This document shows positions 52,311-60,983 of a DNA stretch of 64,000 bases, piece by piece. Below the pieces are notes generated by a model that was not told where the DNA came from, did not search any database, and was given only the letters and a program-made list of their open reading frames with translations. The stretch spans positions 140,004 to 204,003 of the forward strand of contig NZ_QFWH01000005.1 of NCBI RefSeq assembly GCF_003149375.1, read 5' to 3'. The DNA comes from Vampirovibrio chlorellavorus (GTDB taxonomy: Bacteria > Cyanobacteriota > Vampirovibrionia > Vampirovibrionales > Vampirovibrionaceae). The position numbers and the translations under genes were made by a program. Numbering within the stretch: the first letter of the stretch is position 1; each line of letters starts with the position of its first letter.

Positions 52311-52338
52311 AATTGGGCCCGGTTCAGGCTATTATAGT
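52311..52338 (+). promoter_or_regulatory. Candidate promoter of the tRNA gene
   Basis: TTGGGC (52311-52316), 16-base spacer, TATAGT (52333-52338); transcription would begin about 15 bases before the mature tRNA. Confidence 0.4.
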
Positions 52339-52359
52339 GATTGATTTTTGTGAGATTGA

Positions 52360-52435
52360 GGCCCTATAGCTCAACGGTTAGAGCAGCGAACTCATAATTC
52401 GTTGGTTGCAGGTTCGAATCCTGCTGGGGCCACCA
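52360..52435 (+). tRNA. tRNA with CAT anticodon, probably tRNA-Ile2 (lysidine type)
   Basis: 76 bases with a full cloverleaf. The acceptor stem GGCCCTA pairs with TGGGGCC, the D stem GCTC with GAGC, the anticodon stem GCGAA with TTCGT around CTCATAA (anticodon CAT at 52393-52395), and the T stem GCAGG with CCTGC around TTCGAAT. CCA is encoded. C4-G69 and C5-G68 and the overall likeness to bacterial tRNA-Ile2 favour the isoleucine species whose C34 becomes lysidine by TilS. Elongator tRNA-Met is the alternative; it is not an initiator, since three G-C pairs in the anticodon stem are absent and position 1 is paired. Confidence 0.95.
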
Positions 52436-52600
52436 ATTGATCCGCCGGTTGGGTGGTTCGAGCAATAAAAGTACCGGGATCGGGTGAAAAGCAGGCTGTT
52501 CAGGCCGAACAATTCGCTGGGGTTTTTTGGGGATTATCATCAAATCCGTATCGTGGGGTAAGATAGGATTGAGAGACGGACAAGACGGAGTGGCAGCGGT

Positions 52601-53725
52601 ATGGCGGTGAAAACAAGTATCCCTCTGGTGAATTTGCAGCGTCAGGCACAGACTTACCGAGACGCCTTTCAGGCCAGTTTTACCGATTTGCTGGACAGGG
52701 CCGATTTCATCGGCGGGGCCGCCGTGACGCAGTTTGAGCAGGCCTTTGCCCAGTATTGCGGGGCGCAGCATTGCGTGGGGGTGGGCAACGGAACGGATGC
52801 CCTGTACCTCATTTTCAGGGCGTTGGGCCTACAGCCGGGCGATGAAGTGATTACCTGCACCATGAGCTTTATTGCCACCGCCGAGATTTTCGCCCCGCTG
52901 GGCGTTAAGGTGGTCTTTGCCGATATCGATCCCTTGACCTACACGCTGGATGTCGCGCAAGTGGCCCGGTTGATTACGGACAAAACCAAAGCGCTGTTAC
53001 CGGTGCATTTGTACGGTCAGCCTGCCGATTTGGCCGCCCTGCAGCAGTTGGCCCATCAGCACGGCCTGTTTCTGATTGAAGACGCCGCTCAGGCTCACGG
53101 GGCGGAATTCGCCGGGCAACGCATCGGTTCCTGGGGGCAAGCGGCCGCGTTCAGTTTTTATCCCGGTAAAAATCTGGGGGCCTTCGGGGATGGGGGCGGC
53201 ATCACCACCAATGACGCCGACTTGGCCCACAAAATCCGTATGCTGGCTAACCATGGCCGCTTGAGCAAGTATGAGCATGCCGTGGAAGGGGTCAACAGTC
53301 GGCTGGATACCGTGCAGGCCTCTGTTCTGCTCACCAAGCTGGGGCATTTGGATGCATGGAACGCCCGTCGCAATGAGATAGCCGCGTTTTACAACGCTGC
53401 CTTGAGCGATTTACCCGACTTGACATTACCCCGGGTGGGTGCGAATCGCACGCATGTTTATCATTTATACGTGGTGCAAACCGCCCAGCGGGACGCCTTG
53501 CTGCAATTCTTAAACGCCCGGGGCATTCAGGCGGCCATTCATTATCCCATTCCGTTGCACCTGCAACCGGCCTTTGCCCATCTGGGCTATCAGGCTGGGG
53601 CCTTTCCTAACGCGGAAACCCTGAGTCAGCAGTGTTTATCCCTGCCCATTTGCCCGGAACTGCGCATGGCCGAGGCCGAGGCAGTGGTTCAGGCGGTCAA
53701 GGCGTTTTTTGAAAGTCGCCCATAA
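52601..53725 (+). CDS. DegT/DnrJ/EryC1/StrS sugar aminotransferase
   Basis: 374 residues of the type I PLP fold. Visible features: the N-terminal block KTSIPLVNLQRQ, VGNGTDALYLIFRALGL, the cofactor region IEDAAQAHGAEF, the Schiff-base Lys in FSFYPGKNLGAFGDGG, then LANHGRLSKYEH and NSRLDTVQASVL. Enzymes of this family aminate keto-sugars of nucleotide sugars using glutamate, supplying amino-sugars for glycans such as the polysaccharide made by the cluster at the window's left end. The exact sugar is not predictable. ATG 52601 has GGAG about 10 bases upstream. No glycan genes flank it directly. Confidence 0.93.
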   Translation: MAVKTSIPLVNLQRQAQTYRDAFQASFTDLLDRADFIGGAAVTQFEQAFAQYCGAQHCVGVGNGTDALYLIFRALGLQPGDEVITCTMSFIATAEIFAPLGVKVVFADIDPLTYTLDVAQVARLITDKTKALLPVHLYGQPADLAALQQLAHQHGLFLIEDAAQAHGAEFAGQRIGSWGQAAAFSFYPGKNLGAFGDGGGITTNDADLAHKIRMLANHGRLSKYEHAVEGVNSRLDTVQASVLLTKLGHLDAWNARRNEIAAFYNAALSDLPDLTLPRVGANRTHVYHLYVVQTAQRDALLQFLNARGIQAAIHYPIPLHLQPAFAHLGYQAGAFPNAETLSQQCLSLPICPELRMAEAEAVVQAVKAFFESRP

Positions 53726-53747
53726 GTGGCGTTTTTGGGAATGTTTT

Positions 53748-53774
53748 CCCGCTTCTTGAGCGGGCTCCTTTATT
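53748..53774 (+). terminator. Probable terminator after the aminotransferase gene
   Basis: CCCGCT (53748-53753), loop TCTTG, AGCGGG (53759-53764), followed by CTCCTTTATT. A short GC stem with a modest U-tract. Confidence 0.55.
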
Positions 53775-53788
53775 CCGGGGGTGGGGCC

Positions 53789-53797
53789 TGATACTAT
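53789..53797 (+). promoter_or_regulatory. Extended -10 box for ald
   Basis: TGA followed by TACTAT (53792-53797), an extended -10. The leader to ATG 53835 would be about 30 bases. Confidence 0.35.
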
Positions 53798-53834
53798 ATA
53801 AACCGTTGGCGACACGTTGTGATGAGGGCAAAAC

Positions 53835-54956
53835 ATGCGCATTGGCGTTCCCAAAGAGGTTAAACCCAACGAACATCGGGTGGCCATGACCCCCGCCGGG
53901 GTGGAAGCCCTGATCAAGCAGGGACACACGGTGCTTCTGGAAAGTACCGCCGGGGTGGGCAGCGGCTTTAACGATTTCGATTATGAGCAGGTGGGCGCCC
54001 AGATAGTCTCCACGCCGTCCGAGGTGTATGCCAACGCCGAGATGATCGTGAAAGTGAAAGAACCGCTGGCTCCGGAATATGATCTGCTGCGGGAAAATCA
54101 GTTGCTGTTTACCTTTTTGCATCTGGCCGCCGAACCGGCCCTGACCCGGGCCCTCATTCGCAACCGGGTCAAGGCCATCGCCTATGAGACCATCCAGTTG
54201 CCGGATCGCTCCCTGCCCCTGCTCACCCCCATGAGCGAGGTGGCGGGCAAGATGTCCGTGCAAATCGGGGCCATGCTGCTGGAAAAGCATTATGGGGGCA
54301 AGGGCATGTTACTGGGCGGGGTGCCGGGCACCCATCCGGCCCGGGTTATGATTCTGGGCGGGGGGACGGTGGGCACCAGCGCCGCTAAAATCGCCCTGGG
54401 CTTTGGGGCCGATGTGACCCTGCTGGATGTGAATCTGGATCGCTTGCGGCATCTGGATGATATTTTTCAGGGGCGTCTGAAAACCCTGATGTCCAATAGT
54501 TTTAACATTCGGGAAGAGGCTCGGCAGGCCGACTTGCTGATTGGGGCGGTACTCATTCCCGGGGCCAAGGCCCCCAAGCTGGTGACGGAAGCCATGGTGC
54601 AGGAAATGCAGCCGGGCTCGGTCATTGTGGACGTGGCCATTGATCAGGGCGGCTCCATCGAGACCATCGATCGGGTCACCACCCACGCCGATCCGGCTTA
54701 TGTGAAACACGGGGTGATTCATTATTCGGTGGCCAATATGCCGGGCGCCGTGGCCCGGACTTCCACCTTTGCCCTTACGAATGCCACCTTGCCCTACGTG
54801 CTGGCCCTGGCCAATCAGGGCTTCGATAGGGCGGTGCGCAAGAATGCCGCCTTGGCCAAAGGGGTCAATGCCCTGAACGGGCATATCACCTACGCCTCGG
54901 TGGCGGAAGCCCACGGCTTGCCTTTTACACCGCTGGAGGCCCTGTTACCGGCCTGA
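53835..54956 (+). CDS. ald: Alanine dehydrogenase
   Basis: 373 residues. Begins with the family block MRIGVPKEVKPNEHRVAMTP. Substrate residues are seen in KVKEP (Lys near 74) and FTFLHLAAEP (His near 95). The NAD Rossmann loop is ILGGGTVGTSAAKIALGFGADV (about 173-194), and later VIVDVAIDQGGSIET and the catalytic-site block VANMPGAVARTST are present. It interconverts L-alanine and pyruvate plus ammonia with NAD. Length and motifs are normal. It has its own candidate promoter, with terminators on both sides. Confidence 0.96.
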   Translation: MRIGVPKEVKPNEHRVAMTPAGVEALIKQGHTVLLESTAGVGSGFNDFDYEQVGAQIVSTPSEVYANAEMIVKVKEPLAPEYDLLRENQLLFTFLHLAAEPALTRALIRNRVKAIAYETIQLPDRSLPLLTPMSEVAGKMSVQIGAMLLEKHYGGKGMLLGGVPGTHPARVMILGGGTVGTSAAKIALGFGADVTLLDVNLDRLRHLDDIFQGRLKTLMSNSFNIREEARQADLLIGAVLIPGAKAPKLVTEAMVQEMQPGSVIVDVAIDQGGSIETIDRVTTHADPAYVKHGVIHYSVANMPGAVARTSTFALTNATLPYVLALANQGFDRAVRKNAALAKGVNALNGHITYASVAEAHGLPFTPLEALLPA

Positions 54957-54970
54957 TAGACCAAGGCGAC

Positions 54971-55014
54971 AAAAAGGGGGCGTCACTCTGAGATTGCACT
55001 CTGGGGACGCCCCC
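54971..55014 (-). terminator. Terminator of the DEAD-box helicase gene, possibly bidirectional
   Basis: GGGGGCGTC (54976-54984) pairs with GACGCCCCC (55006-55014). On the minus strand the hairpin is followed by TTTTT (54975-54971), 24 bases past the helicase stop. The convergent ald gene may also use it. Confidence 0.75.
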
Positions 55015-55037
55015 TGAAAGTATATGAAGGAATGAGC

Positions 55038-56171
55038 CTAAGCGTTGGCCGCGTGAGGCAGTTGCTCCTTGCGCAGGGATATTTCCGGGCAGCGCAGGAA
55101 GCTTCTCAGTCGTGGCAATTGGCTTTTTTCCACGAAAGTGATAGCCCGTCCCGATTGTCCGGCCCGTCCGGTACGCCCGACCCGGTGGATGTAAAAGGCC
55201 TGATCCAGCGGTAAATCGTAGTTGAACACCGCGTCGATGTTCCGCACGTCAATGCCCCGGGCGGCCACATCGGTGGCAATCAGGAAGCGAACCGCTCCTT
55301 TGCGGAAGCGCTGCATGACTTTATCCCGCTTGCGTTGGGGCATGCCACCGTGCAGTCCTTCAGCCGGGTAACCCTGACTTTGCAGGCAATCCACCAGTTC
55401 TTCCACCTGCATTTTGGTGTTGCAGAAGATGAGACCCAGTTGGAACTGGTGTTGCTCCAGCAAAAAGACCAGGGCTTCCGCTTTCTTGCGACGATGCACT
55501 TCGTAGTAGGAAGCATCGATGAGGGCTGCGGTCTTGGCCTGGTGGGCCGCTTTAATGTGAATGGGGTTGCGCTGGTAGCGATCTTTCAGTTCCAGAATGG
55601 CCCGGGGCAAGGTGGCTGAGAAAAAGACTGTTTGACGCTCTTTAGGAGTGTAGGCCAGAATTTTTTCAATATCATCCACAAAGCCCATGTTCAGCATTTC
55701 ATCGGCTTCATCCAGAACCACGGTTTGCAAAGCCTGAATGCGCAAGGTTCTGCGGCCTAGGTGATCAATGACCCGGCCCGGGGTGCCCACCACGATTTGA
55801 GGCCGCTTTTGCAGGGCCCGCAATTGCTTGGGCATGGGGTCGCCGCCGTACAAGGTGGCCACAGAAATCTGTTTGTGGTGCTTGAGCAGTTTTTTGAACT
55901 CTTCGGAGACCTGAACGGCCAGCTCGCGGGTGGGACATAGAATGAGCGCCTGCACGTTTTTGGAGAGCGGATCGATGCGCTCCACAATGGGGATGCCAAA
56001 GGCGCAGGTTTTGCCGGTACCGGTTTGGGCTTGCCCGATCAGATCGTTGCCTTCCAGCAGGGGCGGAATGGCTTGCCCCTGAATGTCGGAAGCGTTTTCA
56101 AAGCCCATATCGGCAATGGCTTTTTGAAGGGACTCGCTCAACGGCAAGTCCTGAAATTGGATAGCTGTCAT
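55038..56171 (-). CDS. DEAD-box ATP-dependent RNA helicase
   Basis: 377 residues, the bare two-domain helicase core. The Q motif is variant (ASDIQGQAIPPLL), motif I is AQTGTGKT (48-55), Ia PTRELAVQ, Ib TPGRV, II DEAD (VLDEADEMLNMG), III SAT, IV LIFCNT, V ATDVAARGID and VI HRVGRTGRAG. The basic tail found in CsdA/DeaD or RhlE/SrmB is almost absent; the protein ends in LPHAANA. It unwinds short RNA duplexes in ribosome assembly, mRNA decay or cold adaptation. AAAGGT precedes ATG 56171. A strong hairpin and a zinc-finger gene lie upstream on the same strand. Confidence 0.94.
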   Translation of the reverse strand: MTAIQFQDLPLSESLQKAIADMGFENASDIQGQAIPPLLEGNDLIGQAQTGTGKTCAFGIPIVERIDPLSKNVQALILCPTRELAVQVSEEFKKLLKHHKQISVATLYGGDPMPKQLRALQKRPQIVVGTPGRVIDHLGRRTLRIQALQTVVLDEADEMLNMGFVDDIEKILAYTPKERQTVFFSATLPRAILELKDRYQRNPIHIKAAHQAKTAALIDASYYEVHRRKKAEALVFLLEQHQFQLGLIFCNTKMQVEELVDCLQSQGYPAEGLHGGMPQRKRDKVMQRFRKGAVRFLIATDVAARGIDVRNIDAVFNYDLPLDQAFYIHRVGRTGRAGQSGRAITFVEKSQLPRLRSFLRCPEISLRKEQLPHAANA

Positions 56172-56318
56172 GTGGTTACCTTTAATTGGTGATTGGTACT
56201 GATTTTTTCGATGAACAGAGTAAAAATCAGACTTTCATCACACGTTGCAGGTGTTAACCACGGTTAGTAACGACTATCGGATTTTTCCACTCGGTTTTTC
56301 GGAGGATGGATAAACAGG

Positions 56319-56363
56319 GATATGGGGATGGTTTTCCTGAATGGAACAAACCACCCCCATATC
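56319..56363. terminator. 16-bp hairpin after the zinc-finger gene
   Basis: GATATGGGGATGGTTT (56319-56334) pairs with AAACCACCCCCATATC (56348-56363) with a single mismatch and a 13-base loop. It lies 17 bases past the stop of the minus-strand gene at 56380. No T-run follows, so it may be an mRNA 3' stabiliser or a processing site rather than a plain terminator. Confidence 0.55.
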
Positions 56364-56379
56364 GAGAATTGCCTAAATT

Positions 56380-56721
56380 TTAGTAAGAGCCGGTATTTTG
56401 GTAGCAATCACGGCAATACACAGGCTTGCTGCCGTTCGGTTGGAACGGAACCTGGGTGTTTACGCCGCAGCTGGCGCAAACCGCGTCGTACATCTGGCGC
56501 TGGGGACGATCGTAACCGCCGCCACCGTAGCCACCACGGCTGCCACCGCCATAGCTGCTACCACCACCGTAACCGCCGCCACGGCTTTGCTTTGCGGCAT
56601 CCCGGCAGGGTTTGCATTTTTTGGGGGGCTGAAACCCTTTGGATTGATAAAATTCTTGCTCTTCGGCGGTAAAGGGAAAACCAGTGCCACAGTTGACGCA
56701 AATGAGTTCGGTTACGGTCAC
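56380..56721 (-). CDS. Two-module zinc-ribbon protein with Gly-rich linker
   Basis: About 113 residues from GTG 56721. The N-terminal module (LICVNCGTGFPFTAEEQEFY, then CKPCRD; Cys 8, 11, 36, 39) matches the zf-trcl type probable zinc-binding domain. A Gly/Ser/Tyr-rich linker (GGGYGGGSSYGGGSRGG) follows, and the C-terminal module has CASCGVNTQVPFQPNGSKPV then YCRDCY, a CxxC pair of the type seen with RNA-binding proteins of some bacterial phyla. The Gly-rich, RGG-like linker suggests nucleic-acid contact. The start is uncertain: a longer frame to ATG 56850 exists, but its extra residues look non-coding, and GAGG is 11 or more bases from the GTG. It is upstream of the DEAD-box gene on the same strand. 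Confidence 0.72.
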   Translation of the reverse strand: MTVTELICVNCGTGFPFTAEEQEFYQSKGFQPPKKCKPCRDAAKQSRGGGYGGGSSYGGGSRGGYGGGGYDRPQRQMYDAVCASCGVNTQVPFQPNGSKPVYCRDCYQNTGSY

Positions 56722-57013
56722 GATGTTAGGAACCTCAAAAATTACTTGATATATACAACCAGATTTCCAGATGAGGCCCGTTGCCATAGTGAAAAACAAA
56801 CCTGAACCAAAAAATCCAATTTCAGTTAGTATTACCCGGTTAATGCTCAAAAAGCAAGCGAAATCGAAAACGGCAGCGCTTGTTTTTCAATTTTCGACTC
56901 CATCGAAAAGACTTAACCCGATGCTGTGAGGCTGGTGCTTTGGGTCTGGGGATATTTGGGGTACCCTATTATCAAGTTCGATCCCCCTACCCTTTAACTG
57001 GAGAGTGCTAATT

Positions 57014-57892
57014 ATGAGCGAAATCAAACCCGCCCCGGCTGTCATTCGAGTTGCCCACAGCCCGGACTCCGACGATGCCTTTATGTTTTGGGCGCTGGCG
57101 CACCACAAGATTGATGCCGAAGGACTGACCTTCGAGCATATCCTGACCGACATTGAAACCCTGAACCGGGAAGCCCTGAAGGGCACCTACGAGCTGACCG
57201 CCATCTCCTATCACGCCTATGCCCATTTGCATGACAAGTACGCCTTGCTCAACGTCGGCTCCAGCGTGGGGGATAAGTACGGCCCGGTGCTGATTGCCAA
57301 AAAGCCCCTGACCCGGGATGAATTGACGCAGATTACGGTGGCCGTCCCCGGTGAAATGACCACCGCTTACCTGGCCCTGAAAATCTGGATGCCGGAACTG
57401 AAAACCGCCGTGGTGCCCTTTGATCAGATCATGGAACGGGTGGAAAGCGGTGAGTTTGCCGCCGGTTTGATCATTCACGAAGGCCAGCTGACCTATCAGC
57501 AACAGGGCTTTGTTAAAATTGTAGATTTGGGCGAATGGTGGTTTGAAGAGTGCAACCTGACCCTGCCCCTCGGGGGGAACGCCATCCGTCGGGATTTGGG
57601 CCCGGAGATGATCCAGAAAATTGGCCGGGTGCTGAAGCGCAGCATCGAGCATGGCCTGAAGCACCGGGAAGAGGCGCTGGAATACGCCCTGCAATTCGCC
57701 CGGGGTCTGGATAAAAAGACCGCGGACGCCTTTGTGGGCATGTACGTGAACGAGATGACCCTGGATGCCGATGTGGAAATCCGCAAGGCCGTGAAGCTGC
57801 TGCTCTGGCGGGGACAGGCCATTGGGGTGATTCAGGACAAAATCGAGCCGGAATTCATTGACGTGCTGCCGGAACTGGCTGGTTCCGTCTAG
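57014..57892 (+). CDS. mqnD: MqnA/MqnD/SBP-family protein, probably 1,4-dihydroxy-6-naphthoate synthase
   Basis: 292 residues from ATG 57014 (GGAGAG 8 bases upstream). A periplasmic-binding-protein-like fold without signal peptide: IRVAHSPDSDDAFMFWALA at the start, ELTAISYHAYAHLHDKYALL, YGPVLIAKKP, and GLIIHEGQLTYQQQGF. This block order matches MqnD, the last known step of the futalosine menaquinone pathway (cyclic dehypoxanthine futalosine to dihydroxynaphthoate), rather than MqnA. No other mqn gene is present in the window, so pathway membership is inferred from the family alone. A bidentate intrinsic terminator follows. Confidence 0.78.
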   Translation: MSEIKPAPAVIRVAHSPDSDDAFMFWALAHHKIDAEGLTFEHILTDIETLNREALKGTYELTAISYHAYAHLHDKYALLNVGSSVGDKYGPVLIAKKPLTRDELTQITVAVPGEMTTAYLALKIWMPELKTAVVPFDQIMERVESGEFAAGLIIHEGQLTYQQQGFVKIVDLGEWWFEECNLTLPLGGNAIRRDLGPEMIQKIGRVLKRSIEHGLKHREEALEYALQFARGLDKKTADAFVGMYVNEMTLDADVEIRKAVKLLLWRGQAIGVIQDKIEPEFIDVLPELAGSV

Positions 57893-57911
57893 GACATTCG
57901 CCTCAAAGTCG

Positions 57912-57946
57912 AAAACGCCCGGCCCATTGACCGGGCGTTTTCTTTG
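57912..57946 (+). terminator. Intrinsic terminator after the mqnD-like gene
   Basis: AAAACGCCCGG (57912-57922) pairs perfectly with CCGGGCGTTTT (57931-57941) around CCCATTGA; the TTTTCTTT tail completes a strong terminator 20 bases after the stop. Confidence 0.92.
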
Positions 57947-58203
57947 GTCGGGTGGTGATCTCTGGTGCTTTTGAACGGGGTGCCAGATCCAGACTTGAGT
58001 TTTGTGTTTTTTGGTGTATGTTTGTTTCCAGTATATTAAAGTGAATTTCGAAGTGGGTTTTTAACCGGTCGCAACCAGCGCCAGGTATTTTTGCTTTTCA
58101 TTCTCTGAAAAGCCGATGTTTGCAGCAAGTTTGCCATTCGCGTATCTGTTTTAGACTGTCATATTGATTCAAGTGAGTTCAAGATAAGGGAAGGGGAGCG
58201 TTA

Positions 58204-59676
58204 ATGATTGGAGTTTCGAGTGCCGTTTTGGGCAAGCAGCCTCAGGGCATCGCCCTGAAAAAAAGTAATCCTGAACCGGGGCGTTTGGCAAAGTCCGCGC
58301 CGTTATGGCCGTTTTTGCAGCGGGATGAGGTTCATTTCGCAGGGCGTCGCAAGCGCACCCCGGAACCCAGCGAGAGTGATTCAGGGGATAGTTATGACGC
58401 CGAGGAAAGCGCAAGCCCCTCGACTTCCTCGTCTCGGGAATACTCGTTCAGCTCGGGGTCCTTGAGTGATGAAAAGAGCAATCAAGACCTTTTGGGGCAC
58501 CGTTATAACCTGCGAAAACGAAATAAAGTGGACACGTCAGTGACCCAAAAGCCTGCCCCGCCCGCGGATTCTGCGGCGACGACGGTGCCCCCGTCCCGAC
58601 GCCTGCCGGACGCGCCACCCGTGGCGGATGACGCGAACTTGCGCTTGCTGGTGCGAACCACGGTGAATAAAGCGTTTGCCGACTTTTTAAAAACGCCCAT
58701 GGCCTTTAACCCAAATGGCCCTGAATCGAGCGATTCCGACAGTGAGGACGCAGGAGGCTCCGGGAAGATTCAGGTTGTGTCCTACAAACAAAGTCCCTTT
58801 GGCCCCGGGGCAGAGCGGCTGGGTTTCAAGCGAATCGCTGGCATGGAGGGTTTGAAGGCGGATTTGAATCGTCTGCTGGTGGATCAGATCCAGCATCCTC
58901 AAATTTACAAGGATTACGGGCTGGAGCATTCCGCCTCCGGGGTGCTGTTGTATGGGCCGCCGGGCAATGGTAAAACCTTTTTCGCCAAGGCCGTGGCGGA
59001 GGAGGCCGGGGCCAATTTTCTGGAGATTCACCCCTCCAGCATCGCCTCCCCTTATATTCACGAGACCTCCAAGTTTATTGGGGAGGCCTTTGATGCCGCC
59101 GCCAAAATGGCCAAAAAAACCAAACGTCCCACCGTTTTACTGATTGACGAGGTGGATGCCATGGCCCCGCAGCGACAGGGGGAATCGGTCAACCTGCATC
59201 ACAACGAGGAGGTGGCCGAATTTCTGAACCAGTTGAATGAATGCGCCCGTAAAAACGTGTTTGTGGTGGCCACCACCAACCTGCCGGATATGCTGGACCC
59301 GGCCCTGGTGCGTTCCGGGCGTATGAACGCCAAAATTTACGTGGGAGCGCCCGATGAAGCCAGTCGCCAGCAGGTCTTGGGGATGTATCTCCAGAAACGG
59401 GCCGCCCATGTGCTGGATGAACAGATCGATGTGGCCGGGCTGGCCCGAAAAACGCAGGGCTATTCCATCGCCGATTTGAGGGAGCTGGTCAATCAGGGGG
59501 CCCGGCTGGCTTTGCAGAGTCGGGCTAAAATTTCCGACGCCCACCTGAAGCAGGCCCTCAAAACGGTCAAGCCTTCTGTGAGTGAGGACATGGCAGACCT
59601 TTACAAGCAGATGATCGCCAAGTTCGAGACCCAGCCCCGTGGCACGGATGAGGCTTGGCGAAGCCTGTACACTTAA
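58204..59676 (+). CDS. AAA+ ATPase of the FtsH/katanin/SpoVK type with disordered N-terminus
   Basis: 490 residues. The first 210 are low-complexity, with basic and Ser/Asp-rich blocks and a short VHFAGRRKR motif (43-51). The AAA+ module (about 220-440) has FKRIAGMEGLKADLNRLL, Walker A YGPPGNGKT (250-258), Walker B LLIDEVDAM (about 311-319), sensor 1 VVATTNLPD and the second-region-of-homology RSGRMNAKI with arginine-finger candidates, followed by the helical lid (GYSIADLRELVNQGARLAL). No protease, transmembrane or ClpS-like domain is fused. The closest functional group is classic-clade AAA ATPases (Cdc48/FtsH/SpoVK-like), which unfold or move proteins. GGGGAG precedes ATG 58204. Confidence 0.88.
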   Translation: MIGVSSAVLGKQPQGIALKKSNPEPGRLAKSAPLWPFLQRDEVHFAGRRKRTPEPSESDSGDSYDAEESASPSTSSSREYSFSSGSLSDEKSNQDLLGHRYNLRKRNKVDTSVTQKPAPPADSAATTVPPSRRLPDAPPVADDANLRLLVRTTVNKAFADFLKTPMAFNPNGPESSDSDSEDAGGSGKIQVVSYKQSPFGPGAERLGFKRIAGMEGLKADLNRLLVDQIQHPQIYKDYGLEHSASGVLLYGPPGNGKTFFAKAVAEEAGANFLEIHPSSIASPYIHETSKFIGEAFDAAAKMAKKTKRPTVLLIDEVDAMAPQRQGESVNLHHNEEVAEFLNQLNECARKNVFVVATTNLPDMLDPALVRSGRMNAKIYVGAPDEASRQQVLGMYLQKRAAHVLDEQIDVAGLARKTQGYSIADLRELVNQGARLALQSRAKISDAHLKQALKTVKPSVSEDMADLYKQMIAKFETQPRGTDEAWRSLYT

Positions 59677-59744
59677 GCGAGGGGCCGAAAGAATTCAGGT
59701 TCCCCTGCGGTATTTCCTCACAGCCGTTTTCAGGCAATCCCCAT

Positions 59745-60983
59745 TCAGATTGCCCGGGAAGGGCTGTGGGTTTGGGTGAAAAAGCGTTCGTGCAAAAGCA
59801 CCAGCAGTTGCCGGGCGATGTCTGATTTTTTGCTGCGGGATAAAATTTGTGGCGGGCCATCGGCAAACAGGACCGTCACCTCATTGTGATCGGCCTCAAA
59901 GCCGATATCGCTGCGACTGATATCATTGGCCACAATGGCATCCAGGTTTTTGGCCTGCAGCTTTTGGGTGGCGTGATGAATGAGGGCCTGCGACTCGGCG
60001 GCAAAGCCCACCAGAATTTGCCCGCCCGGTTTCTTGGCGCCCAGACCGGCTAAAATATCGGGGTTGGGACTCAAGGCCAGCTGTCGGGGCTCATTGGTCG
60101 TGCGCTTCAGTTTTTGCGGGGAAGGGTTGTCCACCCGGTAATCGGAAATGGCCGCGCTCATCAGAATCAACTGGCTCTGCGGGGCTTGGGCTTCCACAGC
60201 CGCTTGCATCTCGGCGGCGGTTTGCACGGTAATAACCGGATAGCGCCTGCCACTGGGCGGGCGGGTGGTGATCAGGGTGACTTCCGCCCCCATGGCCGCC
60301 AGTTCATCGGCGATAGCCAGCCCCATTTTGCCAGAGCTGCGATTGGAAATGACCCGCACCGGATCAATGGGCTCAGAAGTGCCTCCGGCGGTTACCAGGG
60401 CTTTGATACCCCGGTAGCACCCTCGCTGAGGGTGCAGGGCGGCGTACAAGGCTTGTAAAATGGTTTCCTGATCGGCCAGATGGCCTTCCCCCACTTCTCC
60501 GCAGGCCAGACTGCCCGAGCCGGGCTGAATGATATGGTAATGGGGAACGGCCTGCAGGGTTTCCAGATTCTTGCGGCTGAGGGGGTGATCCCACATGCGG
60601 GTGTTCATGGCCGGGGCCATCAGGACGGGTTTGCCGGTAAAGGTAATGGCGGTGGTGGTCACCAGATTGTCGGCCAGACCGTGGGCCAGTTTGGCCAGGG
60701 TATCGGTGGTGGCCGGGACAATCAGCAGGGCATCGGCCTGTTGGGCCAGCACAATGTGAATGGGCACCCCGTGATCATCCACGGACAATTCGGAGGTGTA
60801 CACCGGGTAACGCGTCAGGGCCTGCACGGTCAGGACGGGCAGAAAGGCTTCCGCCGTGGGGGTCAGGATGCCCAGCACCCGGTGAGCGCCCCGGCGGTAT
60901 AGTTCCCGAATGAGATCGCAGGCTTTGTAGGCGGCAATGCCCCCGGTGATGGCTACGACGATGGTTTGTCCAGAAAAATCCAT
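59745..60983 (-). CDS. coaBC: Bifunctional phosphopantothenoylcysteine decarboxylase / synthetase
   Basis: About 412 residues from ATG 60983. The CoaC half has VAITGGIAAYKACDLIREL, the active-site His in VPIHIVLAQQAD, the flavin block PATTDTLAKLAHGLADN, and the PxMNxxMW motif in APAMNTRMW, plus the LACGEVGEGHLAD substrate lid. The CoaB half has TAGGTSEPIDPVRVISNRSSGKMG and the later ANDISRSDIGFEADHNEV. Together they convert 4'-phosphopantothenate and cysteine to 4'-phosphopantetheine via CTP activation, for coenzyme A. The longest frame starts at a TTG (60995). The gene is convergent with the AAA+ gene. Confidence 0.95.
   Translation of the reverse strand: MDFSGQTIVVAITGGIAAYKACDLIRELYRRGAHRVLGILTPTAEAFLPVLTVQALTRYPVYTSELSVDDHGVPIHIVLAQQADALLIVPATTDTLAKLAHGLADNLVTTTAITFTGKPVLMAPAMNTRMWDHPLSRKNLETLQAVPHYHIIQPGSGSLACGEVGEGHLADQETILQALYAALHPQRGCYRGIKALVTAGGTSEPIDPVRVISNRSSGKMGLAIADELAAMGAEVTLITTRPPSGRRYPVITVQTAAEMQAAVEAQAPQSQLILMSAAISDYRVDNPSPQKLKRTTNEPRQLALSPNPDILAGLGAKKPGGQILVGFAAESQALIHHATQKLQAKNLDAIVANDISRSDIGFEADHNEVTVLFADGPPQILSRSKKSDIARQLLVLLHERFFTQTHSPSRAI

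Noticed and set aside
52364-52771. 135-codon minus-strand frame ending in LQPTNYEFAALTVEL
   Set aside because: This end is the well-known false translation of the antisense strand of a tRNA gene; the frame overlaps tRNA 52360-52435 and the aminotransferase start.
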